Assembly (NCBI RefSeq): GCF_025567265.1 | Contig: NZ_JAOQJW010000008.1 | Location: 1-64,000, forward strand | Length of the DNA: 64,000 nt | Origin: Dorea_A amylophila | GTDB taxonomy: Bacteria; Bacillota; Clostridia; Lachnospirales; Lachnospiraceae | Direction of reading: 5' to 3' | Shown here: positions 41,908 through 51,870 of the stretch, in pieces | Numbering within the stretch: position 1 is the stretch's first letter | Layout of the letters: each line of letters opens with the position of its first letter | The notes under the pieces: generated by a model | What the model saw: only the letters and a program-made list of their open reading frames with translations | What the model was told of the DNA's origin: nothing | The model's database searches: none | Made by a program: the position numbers and the translations under genes

Positions 41908-44900
41908 TTACGTTTCCTCTAATATATATCTTTCGATTTTGCTGATAGTCGGATACTCAAATAACTTGCCGATATCCATAAAACACCCTATTTTCTCCGT
42001 CATTTGGTTAGTAATTTGTATTGCCTGTATCGAATTTCCACCTATTTCAAAAAAGTTATCATTTATATCAATATTTTCAATTTTTAAAACTTCTCTCCAA
42101 ATTGCGAGTAATTGCTCCTGAAGTTGAGTAAGCTGTTTACAATTATTATTCTTTTTAAAAATAGGCTTTCTATTTTTTTCTGCAACAATCAAAATTTTAT
42201 GAATATCCTTTTTCCCATTTGAATTAAGCGGAATAGCATTCGTTTTAATATATTCTGTTGGAATCATATAGATCGGAAGATCTTTTTTTAACATTTCCTT
42301 ATAAAACTTGTCTATCCGGTCACGATACCTTTTTTCCTCTACTAATACAGCACATATGTCTTCTATCGCATTATCCCTTTTAAAAAAAACAAACGCTTCC
42401 GTTATACCTTGAATCCTTCGTAATGCAGCTTCAATTTCGCCCAATTCTACCCGATATCCATTGATTTTTACCTGATTATCCAATCTTCCAAGAAATTCAA
42501 TATTACCTTCATTCCAATACCGTCCCATATCTCCAGTACAATACAATCGTTCCCCAGTTCTATCTAAAACAACAAACTTTTCTTCTGTTATTTCATTATC
42601 GTTTAAATATCCCTGTGCAACGCCATCTCCGGCAATATAAAGTGTTCCCGGTACCCAGTCAGGGCAATCTTCCATATTCTGATCCAGAACATAATACTTC
42701 TGGTTTGCAAGCGGTTTCCCATACGGAATACTCTTCCAATCTTCCGGCACAATCTCTGGGATCTCGAAATGATTGGACCAAATACTGCCTTCCGTCGCTC
42801 CTCCAAGTGCAACAATCTCAACATTCTGAAACAGATTACGGATTCTCCCCGGAAGTGAAACCGGAACCCAGTCGCCACTCATCATTACCAACCGCAACGA
42901 TTGTGAAGTTACCTGCCTTTGATATTCCTCATATTCTGCCAGCATTTCTACAAAAGCTGGCACGCTGTTCCATACGGTAATATTCTCATGATTCAACCAG
43001 TGAATCCAATGCGCTGGATCTTTTCCATATTCCGGATCCGGAAGAACCAATTTCCCACCTGCGCCTAAAACGCCAAAAACATCATAAACAGACAGGTCAA
43101 AATGAAGATTGGAGATTCCAAACGCCGTATCCTGTTCTGTAATCTGATAGCGTGCATTGATATCCAGTATTGTATTCACTGCATTATGGTGAGTAATCAT
43201 TACTCCTTTCGGCATCCCGGTTGTTCCCGACGTATAGATTACATACGCAAGGTCTCCCGCCTTATTCTCCTGTGCTTTGTATTCAGAATCGGTTTTTAAT
43301 CCAGACACAGAAATACAATCCCACTCGTGCAGCCATTCGGTATCCTGATCATACGCCTGATTCTGCACAAGAATGATTCTTGTTCCACTGTCACGGAGAA
43401 TCTTTTCAACTCGTTCTCTCGGATTATGGATATCTATCGGAAGATATGCGGCTCCGGCAAACAGGATTCCATAAACAGCAACTACCTGCTCCCACCCTTT
43501 TTCCATAAATACAGCTACCGTCTCTTCTTTTTTTATTCCCATGCTCTTCAACTGCCCGGAAATGTAAAACGCCTCTTCTTTTATCTCCCGATAAGTCATC
43601 CGCCTGCTGCACGTTACCAGCGCCTCCTTATCCGGGAATCTGTCTGTCGCCTCCAAAAATAATCCATCCAACGTTTTCTCTTCAAATTCAATCGCCGTTT
43701 CATTCGCCTGACGCCGTTTTTCTGAAATTTCCGCTGTTACCAAACTTGCCGTTTTTTCCTGCATGATCTCCGGATGAACTGCCAGCGTATGAAGCAGGCC
43801 GGTATATGCCCGGAACATCTCATCCAGCATTCCCGGATAAAACAATTCATCTACAGAATCCCAGAACAGGCATAAGCTGCCATCCATTTCAACCACCTGA
43901 TGATCCAGCCACACCTGCGGTGTCTGTGAAATGTTATAATTCAGTTTTCCAAGCCACTTGCCTTCATTCCACTGCTCCACGCCAAGACCACTGGTAAACA
44001 CTACCGGCATAATAGCGCCCCGCATATTTCCAGTCTTTTTCTTTAATTCGCGCTCCAGTTCAACCGCGCCATAAGCTGTATGCTCCAGATCTTCTGTAAG
44101 CTGCTTCTGAATTGCCTTTGTCCTTTCCGCAAAATTATTCCCTGCATTCTTTATCTCCAGCAATGTCAGTGTTGTAAAATCTCCAACCAGATTGTTCACT
44201 TCCGGATGCAATTGTTTCCGGTCAAACTGCGTCAGATTAAGGGTAAAATCCTTATTACTGCTCCACAAGCGGAGAGTCTCCGCATAAGCACTCATCAAAA
44301 GAACAGAAGGCGTTACCTCCAGTCTTCCCGCCGCGTCTTTTACAGACAGCCATTCTTTCTGTGACAGTTTTGCGCTCCGGCGACAGAAACGCTGCTCTGT
44401 AATCTGGCTTTCGTTCTTTGCAAGCAGCAGATCCGGTGCGTCCGCAAAAGTCTCCACCCGGTCTTCCCAATATTTTTTATCTTTCTCATAAGCAGAGGTA
44501 GACTTTATCTGCTCCAGTCCCAGCACGTAATCCCGGAAAGACAAAGTAATCGGCATTTCCGCTTTTCCATTTCGATATACTTCTGCCCACTCATTTAAGA
44601 GATGGAACATACTCCAGCCATCAAAGATAATATTATCAAAACTGATATGGATTCTATGCTTCTGGTCCTCTATTTTAGTGATTCGCACATCAAACAGAGG
44701 CCATTCATCTGTCTGAATTACCTGATGAGACATCTCTGCCCGTTTTTCATCCAATGCCTTTTCTTTTTCTGTCTCTTCCAATTGTCGGATATCCGTCACG
44801 TCAATATGATACTGGGGAGTATTCTCCAGTATGCGCTGCATACCATCCGGCTGGATAATAACACGCATCATCCCATGCCTCTGTATCAACAGATTCCATG

Positions 44901-47900
44901 CCGTCTCTGCGCACTCAGTATCAAGGCCGTCTGCATCCAGTTCAAAATAACAGTGCGTTGCAACATTTCCCAATTCATACAATCCGCTTCTGCCAAGCCA
45001 GTAAGCATACTGCACATCGGTTAATGGGAACGGATGATATGCTTCCTCCAGATTCGGTTTGATCTGCAGTGTATCTTCTTTCTGTTCGGACTGTTCAATA
45101 GCTTTTGCCAGAGATTTTACGGTCAGATTTTCAAAAATCGTACTGATCGTTATTTTGTAGCCAAAGGTTTTCTGTACTTCCGAGATCAACCTTGTGGCAA
45201 TCAGCGAGTCTCCCCCAAGGCTAAAATAATTATCTTCAATTCCGATATTTTCATATCCAAATAATTGTTTCCAGATATCTAAAAGCTTTTCTTCTGTTTC
45301 TGTCGTTGCCTTTGAAAATCGGATAACCGCAGTTTCTTCTTTAAAATCTTCCCGCAATTGCCTCCTGTTAATCTTCCCATTGGACAATGTTGGGAGCTGC
45401 TCCATGAAATGATAGTTCTGTGGAACCATATAATCCGGCAGTTTTTCTGACAGATATTCCCTTAGTGCTCCATTATGATAGGACAGGACAGACGCCTGCT
45501 GTCTGCTGCAGCATATACATCTTCCATATCTCTCTGTCACAGCACAGTCTTCGCCCAATCCTGCCTCTGATAAACATTCTCTCCACAGCAGGCAATCCGG
45601 GGTAACCAGCCCTGCTTCTTTTCTCTTGTCCCGAATATCCGCAAAACCATTTTCCAAAAAAGCCGCTGTAAGTTCCTGAAGGTATGTCCTTACCACAAGG
45701 TCAGTCATCAGCAATATTCCGTTTGGCTTCAGTAATTCCGCTACTTTCTTTACCGCATCCGCAGCATCAATATTTCTATGTAAAGCATTTACCGATATCA
45801 CAACGTCATAGCTATGCAAGGACATCTGCTGCTTATCCATGCCTTCTTCCAGATTCAGCATCTCAAACTCGACTCTCTCATATCCCGCAAGTTCTTTCTC
45901 TGCTTCCTGCAGAAAATATTTTGAAGAATCCGCATATGTATAAGCCACGCTTACATCTTCCAGTGCATTCAAAAACTGTCTTGTAATTGCAGTGTCCCTT
46001 GTACCAATTTCTATAATCTGGAGTGGCTCTTTTCTGCGTTCTTCTGCCAGAAGCCTTAATCCCTGCACCAGTCTTTCCACTGTTTCCTCGCAGCCCGGAA
46101 TCCTCCGAAGCAGCATATTCGGAGCCAAAGCCGGCTCTTTCTGGTAGAATACGTCCAGTGGAACTTCATTCCCAGTAACCATATGCTTCAGATACGGCTT
46201 CAGTTTCTTAAAATACGTTTCCGCATCTCCAGCTTTTTCCGGTACAGCTACTTCCTTCCCGGTACGCGATAGTCTGCCGTCCTCTTCTCTCAGGATTCCT
46301 TCCTTCTTTAAAATTTCCAACCATCTTGCCACAGTATTCTTCTGTGTTTCCGTAATGCTCCCTTTTTCAAAAATTTCCTTCTGCGAAAGGACTTCCTTCT
46401 CTGATACAAAAACGCCTAACTCTATGAGTGTCTCCAGCATAAGCTGTACACATCTCTGGTCTGCATAGGCAAGGAAATTTTTGTATGCTGTCTTCCGTTC
46501 CTGCTGCATCTGCCAATTGCTGACATCATCCTTCAGTTCTTTCCAGCCCCTGCCAAAGATATCTGTGCCGTACAAATACGTTGTAACTTTAGAATCTTCC
46601 TGTATCGGCGCTCCGATATAAGCAGCCAGCGTTTTATTGCCATGACCATCACTAACTGTATCAACAACTGCATGAGCCACACCCGGAAACTCCTGAATCG
46701 CATGTTCAATTTCTCCCAATTCAATCCTGTGTCCGCGGATCTTTACCTGATGGTCTTTTCTTCCCAAAAATTCAATTGTCTCATCATCCCAGATTCTTCC
46801 GAGATCTCCGGTCCGATACCATCTTCCATACTGATCTGTGATAAATTTCTGCCCCGTAAGCGCAGAATCTCCCCTATATCCTTTTGCTACACCAAAACCG
46901 CCAATCCAGAGTTCGCCTTCTGCCCAGTAAGGGCAATCCCTTCCATACTCATCCACAACACGATATGCCTGATATCTGAGTGGCTTTCCATAAGGAATAG
47001 ATTTCCAGTTTTTCGGCATCGGCAGGGTAACATTCTGATAATTGGACCAGATACTTGCCTCTGTAGCTCCTCCCATAGCGACAAACTGGCAATCCTCTGT
47101 CCATGCCGCAACCCTCTGCGGGAGATCCATCCCAATCCAATCTCCGGAAAGCATAACCGCCCTGATCGGCAGTTTCTGTTTCATGGATTCCGCCCGTATC
47201 AAAAGCATATCCAGAAGCACCGGCACTGAATTCCAAACGGTAATCTGATATTTCAACACTTGTTCCAGCCAGTAATCCGCATTCCTTCTCTCCTGCTCTG
47301 GAAGCAATACCAATGTTCCTCCTGCGCCTAAAATTCCAAAAACATCATATACCGACAGGTCAAAATCCATAGCTGATACAGCCAGCGCCCGATCTGCACT
47401 TGTCACATGGTACTTTTCATTAATATCCTGAACCGTATTCCATGCGCTTTCATGCGCAATCTCTACACCCTTCGGAACACCTGTAGAGCCTGACGTCATG
47501 ATGATATAGGCGCTGTCCTTCGGCGACACCTCTGGCAGTCTCACATTTTCCTGTCCCTCTTCCATACCTTCCATCACAAGGATTTCCGTACCTTCCGGCC
47601 AGTCCAGTTTTTCGGATAATTCCCGATTCGTGACCACATAGCGGACTCCCGTCTTCTCATGGATTAACGCTCTCCGATCTTTAGGCTGGCTTAAGCTGAC
47701 CGGAAGGTATGAATTTCCGGAAAGCAAAATTCCTAATGCCGCCTCGATCTGTTCTATCCCGCGCGGCAGGGTAAGTGCAACTGGGACTCCCTTAATATCC
47801 TTTTCTGAAATCCCTGCCGCCACTGCTGTCGCCCGTGCTTTTAATTCCCCATAGGAAACCGATCTTCCGCTTCCCGCATCAATAAGCGCAATATCTTCCG

Positions 47901-49578
47901 GGCAAACTTCCGCATGGTTCATAACAGCCCAATGCAGGCATTCCACACGCTCCGGCACTCCTGTACGCGCTGTATCTTCAATTTCTCTTTTTCTTTTTTC
48001 AGGAAGCACATCAAATCGCTGATTCCAGTCCTTCTTTCCCAATTCATGCAGAAGATTCTCAAAACACTCCAGCATATCCGGGATCATATTCTCCGGGAAT
48101 AACTTATCCACGCTGTCCCATGTAAGCTGTACGCCATTTTCATCTTCATAACTCTGGAAGTCATTCCACACCTGCGGCGTTTGGGAAATCATATAGGAAA
48201 ACTGCCCCAGTTCTTTCCGGAACGTATCATTTACCAACGGCGTTCCCAGATTGCAGGCAAAAACAACCGGCGCCACTGCCGATGCGTCTCCATACATCTG
48301 TGCAAGGTCTCTCTGGACTTGCACGCCGGAATATGCCGTATACTTCATATCCTCATGGAGCTGCTTCTGGATCCTGTCTAGCAATTCTGCAAACGTCGGA
48401 TTCCCTTCGCAGTCAATCTCCAGCAATAACAGTGTAGTGAAATCTGCTATCACGTCTTCCAATCCCTGCTGCTCTGTTTTCCGGTTAAACAATGGAATAT
48501 TAATAAGGAAACGATGATTCCTGCTCCACCGTTCCAAAACCGTCGCATATGCAGTAAGAAGAACCATTGCCGGAGTTGTCTGGTATTTCTTTGCCCGTAC
48601 TTGCAGATGAGCCCACTCTTCCTTGCCAATCCTTACAATCCTGCGGTTGAATACAGTCTTTGTCACTTCCTGTGGCCGTTTTGCCAGTGGCAGGCCTGGC
48701 CCTTTCGGCAAATGCTCCAAGCGTTTTTTCCAGTATCCTTCTGCATTGTCTCTCTCTTCCTTATCTTCCTCTTTCTGCCGTTCCAGATAAGAAGCAAAAT
48801 TCCACCCTTTTGATTCTGCCGGAAGGCTTTCTCCGCGATAGGCAGCCGCCAAATCCCTCAATAAGATCTGCAGACTCTGTACATCAGCAACCAGAAGCGC
48901 CATGTCCACATGAAGGCGTGCCTTATTTTCAGGAAAAAGCGTAAGCTCTATTCCTGCTACTTCGCCTTCCTCAATCTTTAACTTCCGATGGGATAAACGT
49001 TCTCTGACAGATACTGCCATTGCCTCTGCTTCCTCAGATGACATCCGGGAAAAATCATGAACCTTTATTTTTTCACAATACGGCTTATCCAGGATTTTCT
49101 GTGTCCCATCTTCCAGAAAGCAGGCACGCAGCATGGGATGATGATACTGCAGCACATTCCATGCTTTTTCCAGACGCTCCGGATCTATATTTCCCCCATC
49201 AAACTCTAAATACGCATGACAGTCTATTCCTCCAAGAGCCTGTTCTTCATCCCTGCCAACCCAATATGCATACTGTACGTCTGTTAAAGGAAACGGCTGT
49301 TTCATATCCTTTTCCGGCGTTATCTTAGATTCTTGCGCCCGTTTTTTGCCCGCTTTTTTCTTTATGCTGCGCTGGATCAGCGCCCACCAGCCTTCAAGGG
49401 TAGGATTTTCCATCAATGAACCGAATGAAACCTTAACCCCCTGTTTTCTCCACTGGTTTACCAGACGCATGATCGTCAGGGATGAAAGCCCAAGCTCCAG
49501 CAGATTTTCGGAATCCCCCAAATCTCTGGCTACCGGCAGCTTTTGTTTGATCTGTTCCTTTATCTCTATATATTCCAT
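41908..49578 (-). CDS. Nonribosomal peptide synthetase, aryl-Cys-Cys (pyochelin/HMWP2-like)
   Basis: 2556 residues. Domains: aryl carrier (1-75, Ser near 33 in LGLSSL); cyclisation Cy1 (95-535, FPLTDVQYAYWVG); A1 (545-960) with an inserted methyltransferase-like domain (1000-1380) before A10 (about 1401); carrier (1425-1495, GGDSL); Cy2 (1510-1940, motif FDNIIFDGWS); A2 (1965-2460); carrier (2485-2556, GGNSI). There is no thioesterase. Specificity residues read D-L-Y-N-M-S-M-I-W-K in A1 and D-L-Y-N-M-S-L-I-W-K in A2, close to the cysteine code DLYNLSLIWK. The inserted domain has EIGTRDT instead of EIGxGxG, so epimerase-like rather than methylating, as in PchE. Base composition drops sharply near residue 2326. 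Confidence 0.93.
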   Translation of the reverse strand: MEYIEIKEQIKQKLPVARDLGDSENLLELGLSSLTIMRLVNQWRKQGVKVSFGSLMENPTLEGWWALIQRSIKKKAGKKRAQESKITPEKDMKQPFPLTDVQYAYWVGRDEEQALGGIDCHAYLEFDGGNIDPERLEKAWNVLQYHHPMLRACFLEDGTQKILDKPYCEKIKVHDFSRMSSEEAEAMAVSVRERLSHRKLKIEEGEVAGIELTLFPENKARLHVDMALLVADVQSLQILLRDLAAAYRGESLPAESKGWNFASYLERQKEEDKEERDNAEGYWKKRLEHLPKGPGLPLAKRPQEVTKTVFNRRIVRIGKEEWAHLQVRAKKYQTTPAMVLLTAYATVLERWSRNHRFLINIPLFNRKTEQQGLEDVIADFTTLLLLEIDCEGNPTFAELLDRIQKQLHEDMKYTAYSGVQVQRDLAQMYGDASAVAPVVFACNLGTPLVNDTFRKELGQFSYMISQTPQVWNDFQSYEDENGVQLTWDSVDKLFPENMIPDMLECFENLLHELGKKDWNQRFDVLPEKRKREIEDTARTGVPERVECLHWAVMNHAEVCPEDIALIDAGSGRSVSYGELKARATAVAAGISEKDIKGVPVALTLPRGIEQIEAALGILLSGNSYLPVSLSQPKDRRALIHEKTGVRYVVTNRELSEKLDWPEGTEILVMEGMEEGQENVRLPEVSPKDSAYIIMTSGSTGVPKGVEIAHESAWNTVQDINEKYHVTSADRALAVSAMDFDLSVYDVFGILGAGGTLVLLPEQERRNADYWLEQVLKYQITVWNSVPVLLDMLLIRAESMKQKLPIRAVMLSGDWIGMDLPQRVAAWTEDCQFVAMGGATEASIWSNYQNVTLPMPKNWKSIPYGKPLRYQAYRVVDEYGRDCPYWAEGELWIGGFGVAKGYRGDSALTGQKFITDQYGRWYRTGDLGRIWDDETIEFLGRKDHQVKIRGHRIELGEIEHAIQEFPGVAHAVVDTVSDGHGNKTLAAYIGAPIQEDSKVTTYLYGTDIFGRGWKELKDDVSNWQMQQERKTAYKNFLAYADQRCVQLMLETLIELGVFVSEKEVLSQKEIFEKGSITETQKNTVARWLEILKKEGILREEDGRLSRTGKEVAVPEKAGDAETYFKKLKPYLKHMVTGNEVPLDVFYQKEPALAPNMLLRRIPGCEETVERLVQGLRLLAEERRKEPLQIIEIGTRDTAITRQFLNALEDVSVAYTYADSSKYFLQEAEKELAGYERVEFEMLNLEEGMDKQQMSLHSYDVVISVNALHRNIDAADAVKKVAELLKPNGILLMTDLVVRTYLQELTAAFLENGFADIRDKRKEAGLVTPDCLLWRECLSEAGLGEDCAVTERYGRCICCSRQQASVLSYHNGALREYLSEKLPDYMVPQNYHFMEQLPTLSNGKINRRQLREDFKEETAVIRFSKATTETEEKLLDIWKQLFGYENIGIEDNYFSLGGDSLIATRLISEVQKTFGYKITISTIFENLTVKSLAKAIEQSEQKEDTLQIKPNLEEAYHPFPLTDVQYAYWLGRSGLYELGNVATHCYFELDADGLDTECAETAWNLLIQRHGMMRVIIQPDGMQRILENTPQYHIDVTDIRQLEETEKEKALDEKRAEMSHQVIQTDEWPLFDVRITKIEDQKHRIHISFDNIIFDGWSMFHLLNEWAEVYRNGKAEMPITLSFRDYVLGLEQIKSTSAYEKDKKYWEDRVETFADAPDLLLAKNESQITEQRFCRRSAKLSQKEWLSVKDAAGRLEVTPSVLLMSAYAETLRLWSSNKDFTLNLTQFDRKQLHPEVNNLVGDFTTLTLLEIKNAGNNFAERTKAIQKQLTEDLEHTAYGAVELERELKKKTGNMRGAIMPVVFTSGLGVEQWNEGKWLGKLNYNISQTPQVWLDHQVVEMDGSLCLFWDSVDELFYPGMLDEMFRAYTGLLHTLAVHPEIMQEKTASLVTAEISEKRRQANETAIEFEEKTLDGLFLEATDRFPDKEALVTCSRRMTYREIKEEAFYISGQLKSMGIKKEETVAVFMEKGWEQVVAVYGILFAGAAYLPIDIHNPRERVEKILRDSGTRIILVQNQAYDQDTEWLHEWDCISVSGLKTDSEYKAQENKAGDLAYVIYTSGTTGMPKGVMITHHNAVNTILDINARYQITEQDTAFGISNLHFDLSVYDVFGVLGAGGKLVLPDPEYGKDPAHWIHWLNHENITVWNSVPAFVEMLAEYEEYQRQVTSQSLRLVMMSGDWVPVSLPGRIRNLFQNVEIVALGGATEGSIWSNHFEIPEIVPEDWKSIPYGKPLANQKYYVLDQNMEDCPDWVPGTLYIAGDGVAQGYLNDNEITEEKFVVLDRTGERLYCTGDMGRYWNEGNIEFLGRLDNQVKINGYRVELGEIEAALRRIQGITEAFVFFKRDNAIEDICAVLVEEKRYRDRIDKFYKEMLKKDLPIYMIPTEYIKTNAIPLNSNGKKDIHKILIVAEKNRKPIFKKNNNCKQLTQLQEQLLAIWREVLKIENIDINDNFFEIGGNSIQAIQITNQMTEKIGCFMDIGKLFEYPTISKIERYILEET

Positions 49579-49592
49579 GATTCTGTCTCCTT

Positions 49593-51182
49593 CTATTTTT
49601 CCTGCGCCATCCGTTCTAATGCTTTCTTATCTATTTTTCCTACGCTGGTCAGCGGCCATGTCTCTACCCGTTCTATCTGATCCGGCATTTTATACGCCGC
49701 AACACCTATTTCCCGCAGGAACCTGTGGATTTCCTGCAAATCGATCCCGGCTTCATCATCGGTCACAAGGAATGCACATATCCGGTTTCCAAGGGTTTCA
49801 TCCGGAACGCCGACAACGGCTGCCTCTTTGATTTTCGAATGCCTGCAAAGGTAAGCTTCAATCTCTGAAGGCATGATCTTTTCTCCGGCGCGGTTAATCT
49901 GCTCTTTGATTCTCCCGCCCAAACGTAACCTTCTGTCTTTCGTCCACATAGCTTTATCGCCCGTCCGGTAAAATCCGTCCGGCGTAAAGCTCTTTTTATT
50001 TGCTTCCTCCGCCATATAATAACCATCAATCGTATACGGGCCTCTGGATAATAATTCCCCAAAAACTCCTTCCGGTACGGCCTTATCTTCTTCATCCACA
50101 ATCTTCACTTCATCCGCAGGAGACACCGGAGTTCCCTGACATCTTGCGATCAGGGAACCTTCATCCTCCGGGCTAGTAAAGGACAGTAGCCCCTCCGCCG
50201 TACCAAATACCTGCATCAGTTTACACGGCCATTCTTCAATGATCTTATCCGCAAGGGAATCTTCCAGCATTGCGCCGCCCACCTGCAAAATCCGCAGGCT
50301 GGATATATCATAATCTTCATCCCATTCCAGCATTTCCATGCACACAGTAACCATAGCAGGAACCAATGCCGTTATCGTGACACCTTCCTCTGTAATTGCG
50401 TCAAGGATATCATCCGGGCTGGTCGCAGACGCAAGCACAACTTTTCCTCCCACGTCCAGCGTGCCTAAAAGCCCCGGGCAGCATAATGGGAAATTATGAG
50501 CTACCGGAAGAGACGCCAGATAAACGTCACTGCTATCCAAGCGGCATCTCTTCGCGGACATGCGGGCATTATACATATAATCCGTATGGGTGCGCGGAAT
50601 CAGTTTCGGAACCCCTGTCGTCCCGCCGGACAGCAAAAGCACCGCCGTTTCATACCCATCCACAGCCGGAAATGCTCCATTTTCTCCACACGTTTCCGCA
50701 ATCATTCCACTGATATCCCCGGATTCGCTATCTACAAATATATGCCGGATACATGAATATTTCTCTTTCATCGCATTTGCCATCGGCACATATGAAAATC
50801 CCAGATATTTCTCCACCACAATATAAGCGGCCGGCTTTGCCAGTTCAATAATTCCTTCCAGTTCCGCCTCCCTGTGGGCCGGCAGCATCATGATTGGCAC
50901 CGCCCCAATCTTGGAAAGTGCAAAAAACACGATCACAAAAGAAATCCTATTCGGAAGCTGCACAAGCACTTTGTCTCCCTTTAAAATCCCTTTACGCAGA
51001 AAAGCTGCCGCAAGACAATCTGCTTTTTGCTTTAATTCCATATAACTGATCTCGTCTTCGCTGTCCGTGACCGCAGTTCTTTCTCCATATTTTTCCGCCC
51101 ACTTATCAAGCTGCTCTCCAAAGCCACATCGTTCCCATCCTTCCAGATGCTCGTATTTGCTCATATCCTTCTTATAACTCAT
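49593..51182 (-). CDS. Aryl-AMP ligase (salicylate/2,3-DHB type, YbtE/DhbE-like)
   Basis: 529 residues from the ATG at 51182 (AAAGGAG eight bases upstream; a longer frame exists but lacks a ribosome site). ATP-binding loop LLLSGGTTGVPKLI, the HNFPL motif (near residue 230) diagnostic of stand-alone aryl-acid ligases, GEKIMPSEIEAYL and the A10 lysine in SVGKIDKKAL. It should adenylate a hydroxybenzoate and load the first carrier of the NRPS. No gene making salicylate or 2,3-dihydroxybenzoate is in the window, so the starter acid must come from elsewhere. Confidence 0.92.
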   Translation of the reverse strand: MSYKKDMSKYEHLEGWERCGFGEQLDKWAEKYGERTAVTDSEDEISYMELKQKADCLAAAFLRKGILKGDKVLVQLPNRISFVIVFFALSKIGAVPIMMLPAHREAELEGIIELAKPAAYIVVEKYLGFSYVPMANAMKEKYSCIRHIFVDSESGDISGMIAETCGENGAFPAVDGYETAVLLLSGGTTGVPKLIPRTHTDYMYNARMSAKRCRLDSSDVYLASLPVAHNFPLCCPGLLGTLDVGGKVVLASATSPDDILDAITEEGVTITALVPAMVTVCMEMLEWDEDYDISSLRILQVGGAMLEDSLADKIIEEWPCKLMQVFGTAEGLLSFTSPEDEGSLIARCQGTPVSPADEVKIVDEEDKAVPEGVFGELLSRGPYTIDGYYMAEEANKKSFTPDGFYRTGDKAMWTKDRRLRLGGRIKEQINRAGEKIMPSEIEAYLCRHSKIKEAAVVGVPDETLGNRICAFLVTDDEAGIDLQEIHRFLREIGVAAYKMPDQIERVETWPLTSVGKIDKKALERMAQEK

Positions 51183-51870
51183 TTGATTTGTCTCCTTTCT
51201 TATGCGCCGCCACATACGCAGCATATCCCTCAATCTTTACCGGATACAAATGCCATCCCTGGCCTTTCCTGCCTTTTTCTGTAATTTCCCCGTTTCTGAC
51301 AGAGAAGAAATCCATTCCTCTTCCCAATCCAATACCGATCGCTTTTACATACGCTTCTTTCGCCGCCCAATACTGGAAAAACAGTTCCGGTCCCTCATTT
51401 ATTACATCTTCCGCTTCTTCTGCCGTATAGAAATTCCCGGCTATCTCCCTGTAATCCGGGCATCCTGCCATTTCCTGCACATCCACTCCAATATCCATTC
51501 CGACAGCGAATCCCTCCAGTATGAATTCCCCCGAATGCGAAATATTAAAATTGACTGTCTGCTTTCCTGCGATTTCTTTATGATAAGGCTTACCCAGTTC
51601 ATTGACAGAAAAATCAACTGTTTCCACATCTAAGTATCTTTTCAAGAGAATTCGCACGATAAGTTTCCCGGCAATATAACGCATCCTGTCTTCAGGAAAG
51701 CGGAACTTTCCAGCTTGCTCCGACTCCTGCTCACTCAGGATATATTCATGATTCTTCCAGAAATCTGTCATTTCCGGCCAACAGATGCACCATATATGTA
51801 TCTCATTTTCACGGATACGAAGTTTGTCTGCTGACAGAAATTCCTTCTCCCCGCATCGTTTAACCTCCAT
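51172..51870 (-). CDS. Sfp-type 4'-phosphopantetheinyl transferase
   Basis: 232 residues with the three Sfp motifs: VNFNISHSG, IGVDVQEM (metal-binding D) and FFQYWAAKEAYVKAIGIGLGRG. It converts the apo-carrier domains of the NRPS to holo form. It overlaps the thioesterase gene upstream and the ligase gene downstream by about 11 bases each, so translation is coupled. Confidence 0.93.
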   Translation of the reverse strand: MEVKRCGEKEFLSADKLRIRENEIHIWCICWPEMTDFWKNHEYILSEQESEQAGKFRFPEDRMRYIAGKLIVRILLKRYLDVETVDFSVNELGKPYHKEIAGKQTVNFNISHSGEFILEGFAVGMDIGVDVQEMAGCPDYREIAGNFYTAEEAEDVINEGPELFFQYWAAKEAYVKAIGIGLGRGMDFFSVRNGEITEKGRKGQGWHLYPVKIEGYAAYVAAHKKGDKSNEL

